From positions 124,001-188,000 of the forward strand of contig DATMRW010000008.1 in assembly GCA_035565775.1 (NCBI GenBank): a stretch of DNA of 64,000 nt, written 5' to 3'. The DNA is from PRO6 sp035565775 (GTDB lineage: Bacteria; Pseudomonadota; Alphaproteobacteria; Rhizobiales; Xanthobacteraceae). A program made the translations under genes and the position numbers. Each line of letters opens with the position of its first letter. Positions within the stretch are counted from its first letter, which is position 1. Below the pieces are notes generated by a model that was not told where the DNA came from, made no database searches, and saw nothing but the letters and a program-made list of their open reading frames with translations. Shown here one piece after another: positions 61,944 through 64,000 of this stretch.

Positions 61944-63587
61944 CTAGCTTGGCTTCACCCGCTTGATATTCGGGGCCGGAAGGCCCTCGATCATCACATT
62001 GATGCACGCGGGTTTCCCGCTTGCATGCGCTGCATCGAGCGCCGCTGCGAGCTCTTCCGGCGTCGTCGCCAGCGCCCCGAAACCGCCAAGCGCAACGGCC
62101 ACCTGATCATATCGCGATGGCAGCAGTTCGCAGTGGCGGGCGCGCTCCTTGCCGTAGTTGCGAAGCTGAATCTGATATTCGGCATTCCAGCGCGCATCGT
62201 TGCCGACCACCACGATGATCGGAAGGTTGTAGCGCACGGCCGTATCAAACTCCGCCATGTGAAAGCCGAAGGTACCGTCGCCAAGAACAGCAACAACCGG
62301 CCGATCAGGCGTCAGCGTTTTCGCGGCGATCGCAAATGGAATCGATGCGCCGATGGTGCCCGACACGCCATTGACGAGCCGCCGCTCGCTGCGCACTGCG
62401 GCCTGCGGCCACTGGCCGATTTCGCCGCCGTCGCACACCAGCGTGCCGCCGGGGTGGCGTTGGAGAAAAGCGTCCACCGCGCGGCAAAGCTCGACCGGAT
62501 GCAGGCGGCCGTCCTTGCCGCGGGCAGCATCCCATTCCGGCGGCCTGTAGGACAGTGCTTCGCGGACGTGGCCAAGCCACTGCGATGGCATTTTGTCGGC
62601 CTGCTCGCCAAACTTTTCGGCAAGGGCCTCGAGCATCGGCTTTGCCTCAGCGATCCCGGAAAAAATCAAGCGCTCACCCTTCGCGCGCGACACTCGCGCG
62701 ACCAGAGCGGGATCGGGATCGATGACGATGAAACGCGCAGCATCCGACACGGCCGGCGCATTGCCGAATTTGAGCGTGAAATCGAGCGGCTTGCCGATCA
62801 GAACCAGAAGATCGGCCTCGCTCAAAATCTCGCCAAAGCTGCCGAGGCTCGGATCGTTTACCCCGCGCGGGCTTTCCATGCCGATGGCCGGGATGCGAGA
62901 CGCCTGCTCCAGCGCCGCGCGCATTGCCCGGCCCTCGGCGTCGCATGCCGCGGGGCCGCACAAGATCAGGGGGCGCTGCGCATTTCGCAACTGCTCGATC
63001 AGCCCTTCGATCACCCCCGCATCAGGCACGCTGCGGTCCGGCTGCGCGGCATCACCTGAGAATGCGATACTGCCTTCATCAACCGCCTGCTCCAGCAGAT
63101 CCACCGGGAGGCTGAGATGAACAGGCCCTGGCCGTCCTTCTCCCGCAATCTTCATCGCCTTCACGATGTCGTCCTGCAGCGTCGCGAGCGACGAAGCCGT
63201 CCACGATGCCTTCGTCATCGGCCTTGCGATGTCCGCCTGCGCCATTTCCTGAAAGGCACCTAGGCCAAGTTCGTTCAAGCCGGCGTGGCCTGACAGCAGC
63301 ACCATCGGCGACTCCGCCGCAAGCGCAGTGAACAGCGCCGCCGCGCCGTTGGAGTGCCCCTGCCCGCCCGTCACCAACGCGATGCCGACCTCACCCGTCA
63401 GCCGCCCCCATGCATCAGCCATGTGAACGCAAGCCGCCTCCTGCCGGACGTGCACGATGTCGATATCAGTTGCGAGCAGCGCATCGAATACAGGCATGAT
63501 GTGATTGCCGGAGAGCGTGAAAATGCGCTTCACTCCCATCCGCTCGAGAGTTCTGGCCACAATATCGGCGCCGCGCATCGCTTTCAT
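61944..63587 (-). CDS. Thiamine-diphosphate-dependent enzyme (acetolactate synthase-like), substrate unknown
   Basis: 547 residues with the three-domain ThDP layout. N-terminal PYR domain with catalytic Glu in VRQEAACVHMADAWGRL (about residue 50), central domain (RPLILCGPAACD, DLLVLIGKPLDFTLKFG), and C-terminal PP domain with the Mg/ThDP motif beginning GDGTFGFHMAEFDT and continuing to VGNDARW. Related to acetolactate synthase, oxalyl-CoA decarboxylase and similar decarboxylases/ligases. No regulatory subunit gene adjoins it. In a sulfonate setting a 2-oxo acid such as sulfopyruvate would be a possible substrate, but it does not match the two-gene sulfopyruvate decarboxylase or Xsc. Confidence 0.85.
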   Translation of the reverse strand: MKAMRGADIVARTLERMGVKRIFTLSGNHIMPVFDALLATDIDIVHVRQEAACVHMADAWGRLTGEVGIALVTGGQGHSNGAAALFTALAAESPMVLLSGHAGLNELGLGAFQEMAQADIARPMTKASWTASSLATLQDDIVKAMKIAGEGRPGPVHLSLPVDLLEQAVDEGSIAFSGDAAQPDRSVPDAGVIEGLIEQLRNAQRPLILCGPAACDAEGRAMRAALEQASRIPAIGMESPRGVNDPSLGSFGEILSEADLLVLIGKPLDFTLKFGNAPAVSDAARFIVIDPDPALVARVSRAKGERLIFSGIAEAKPMLEALAEKFGEQADKMPSQWLGHVREALSYRPPEWDAARGKDGRLHPVELCRAVDAFLQRHPGGTLVCDGGEIGQWPQAAVRSERRLVNGVSGTIGASIPFAIAAKTLTPDRPVVAVLGDGTFGFHMAEFDTAVRYNLPIIVVVGNDARWNAEYQIQLRNYGKERARHCELLPSRYDQVAVALGGFGALATTPEELAAALDAAHASGKPACINVMIEGLPAPNIKRVKPS

Positions 63588-63670
63588 ATCGTTTCAATCT
63601 CCGTATTGCTCAGAGTGACCGCGCGCCGAGAGAGCTATCACGCGCAATGGCCTGGCCGATCGCTTCGTTG

Positions 63671-64000
63671 TCAGGCAGCTTCGTCGATCAGCGTCTGCCC
63701 CGGCCGCACATGGGTGAAGGCAACGGGCTCAGTGGTTATCGCCAATGCATCGCCACGCTGACGCACGACGGTGTAGCGCGACGTTTCGAGATCGGACGTC
63801 TCCGGAAAATCCTCGCGGAAATGCGCGCCGCGACTATCCGTGCGAGCAATCGCCGCCGCGCAGATCACCTGACTGACGGCGATGAGGTTTTCCAGATTCA
63901 GGCGGTCCATCCATGTGAGGTTGTAGCGCCGGTCGCCATCAGGCGCGCCGGTCGCTGCGACCGCTTGCGCAAGATCGGCGAGCGCATCCGTCGCGCGGCC
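63671..64000 (-). CDS. Fumarate reductase/succinate dehydrogenase-type flavoprotein, C-terminal part (5' end outside window)
   Basis: The minus-strand frame is open to the window edge. The C-terminal motif NLENLIAVSQVICAAAIART, then DSRGAHFREDFP, matches the flavoprotein superfamily of SdhA/FrdA, L-aspartate oxidase and adenylylsulfate reductase alpha. The visible part is the helical cap after the FAD domain. The gene would be upstream of the ThDP gene, 83 bases away, in the same direction. Function cannot be set without the rest. Confidence 0.82.
   Translation of the reverse strand, partial: GRATDALADLAQAVAATGAPDGDRRYNLTWMDRLNLENLIAVSQVICAAAIARTDSRGAHFREDFPETSDLETSRYTVVRQRGDALAITTEPVAFTHVRPGQTLIDEAA

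Noticed and set aside
61944..63587. Sulfoacetaldehyde acetyltransferase (Xsc) assignment
   Set aside because: The protein is shorter and its N-terminal and glutamate regions resemble acetolactate-synthase-type enzymes more than Xsc.

Overview
The window looks like chromosomal DNA of an alphaproteobacterium of the Bradyrhizobium/Rhodopseudomonas/Afipia group (Nitrobacteraceae). Grounds are the high GC, strong NNC/NNG codon bias, a pantothenate synthetase/DUF1489 junction, a stand-alone FliN-like protein, a glutathione-dependent formaldehyde dehydrogenase, many solute-binding-protein ABC systems and FixK/FNR-type boxes. The species cannot be fixed from sequence reading alone. No phage, transposase, integrase or CRISPR array was seen.

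1-16 kb is mostly housekeeping: the panC 3' end, DUF1489, two small or membrane hypotheticals, a YdcF-type protein, tandem polysaccharide deacetylases, an MFS carrier, tRNA-Leu(GAG), a FliN-like protein, lipB, acylphosphatase, the propionyl-CoA carboxylase alpha subunit, a 1-Cys peroxiredoxin, an EamA exporter and class III alcohol dehydrogenase. A PQQ/heme alcohol dehydrogenase follows at 16.2-18.4 kb.

18.5-31.5 kb is an aromatic catabolic island built around two divergent transcription units. Leftward: LigB- and LigA-type extradiol dioxygenase subunits, an ACMSD-like amidohydrolase, a YtcJ-type amidohydrolase and an ABC importer (ATPase, permease, binding protein, second permease). Rightward: two GntR/FCD regulators, a hydroxymuconic-semialdehyde-type dehydrogenase, an HpaH-like hydratase and an HpaI-like aldolase. 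Together they suggest ring cleavage of a carboxylated catechol-like compound, decarboxylation, oxidation, hydration and aldol cleavage to pyruvate plus an aldehyde. The substrate is unknown.

31.5-46.1 kb holds a fatty acid desaturase, a CNNM/CorC-like protein, a UPF0182 membrane protein and a kdpFABC potassium pump with an extra 33-residue membrane protein. UPF0182 and kdp each carry a FixK/FNR-like box at almost the same distance from the first start codon. No intact KdpD/KdpE is present, only a broken DUF4118-PAS fragment. Two decayed Tat-exported alpha/beta hydrolases and tRNA-Arg(TCG) follow.

46.4-50.8 kb has an XRE regulator, a 999-residue DUF4214/RTX surface protein and a frameshifted Inh-type protease-inhibitor gene.

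50.9-64 kb is an organosulfonate island. A leftward unit encodes a TauE/SafE exporter, SlcC-like and ComC-like sulfolactate dehydrogenases and SuyAB sulfolactate sulfo-lyase. This should convert both sulfolactate enantiomers to pyruvate and sulfite and export the sulfite. Upstream lie a taurine-type ABC importer, two GntR/UTRA regulators, a second paralogous binding protein, a ThDP enzyme and the end of a fumarate-reductase-like flavoprotein. A palindromic operator (ATGTCTTATATAAGACAT) before suyA has recognisable relatives before the importer and before one GntR gene, suggesting one regulon.
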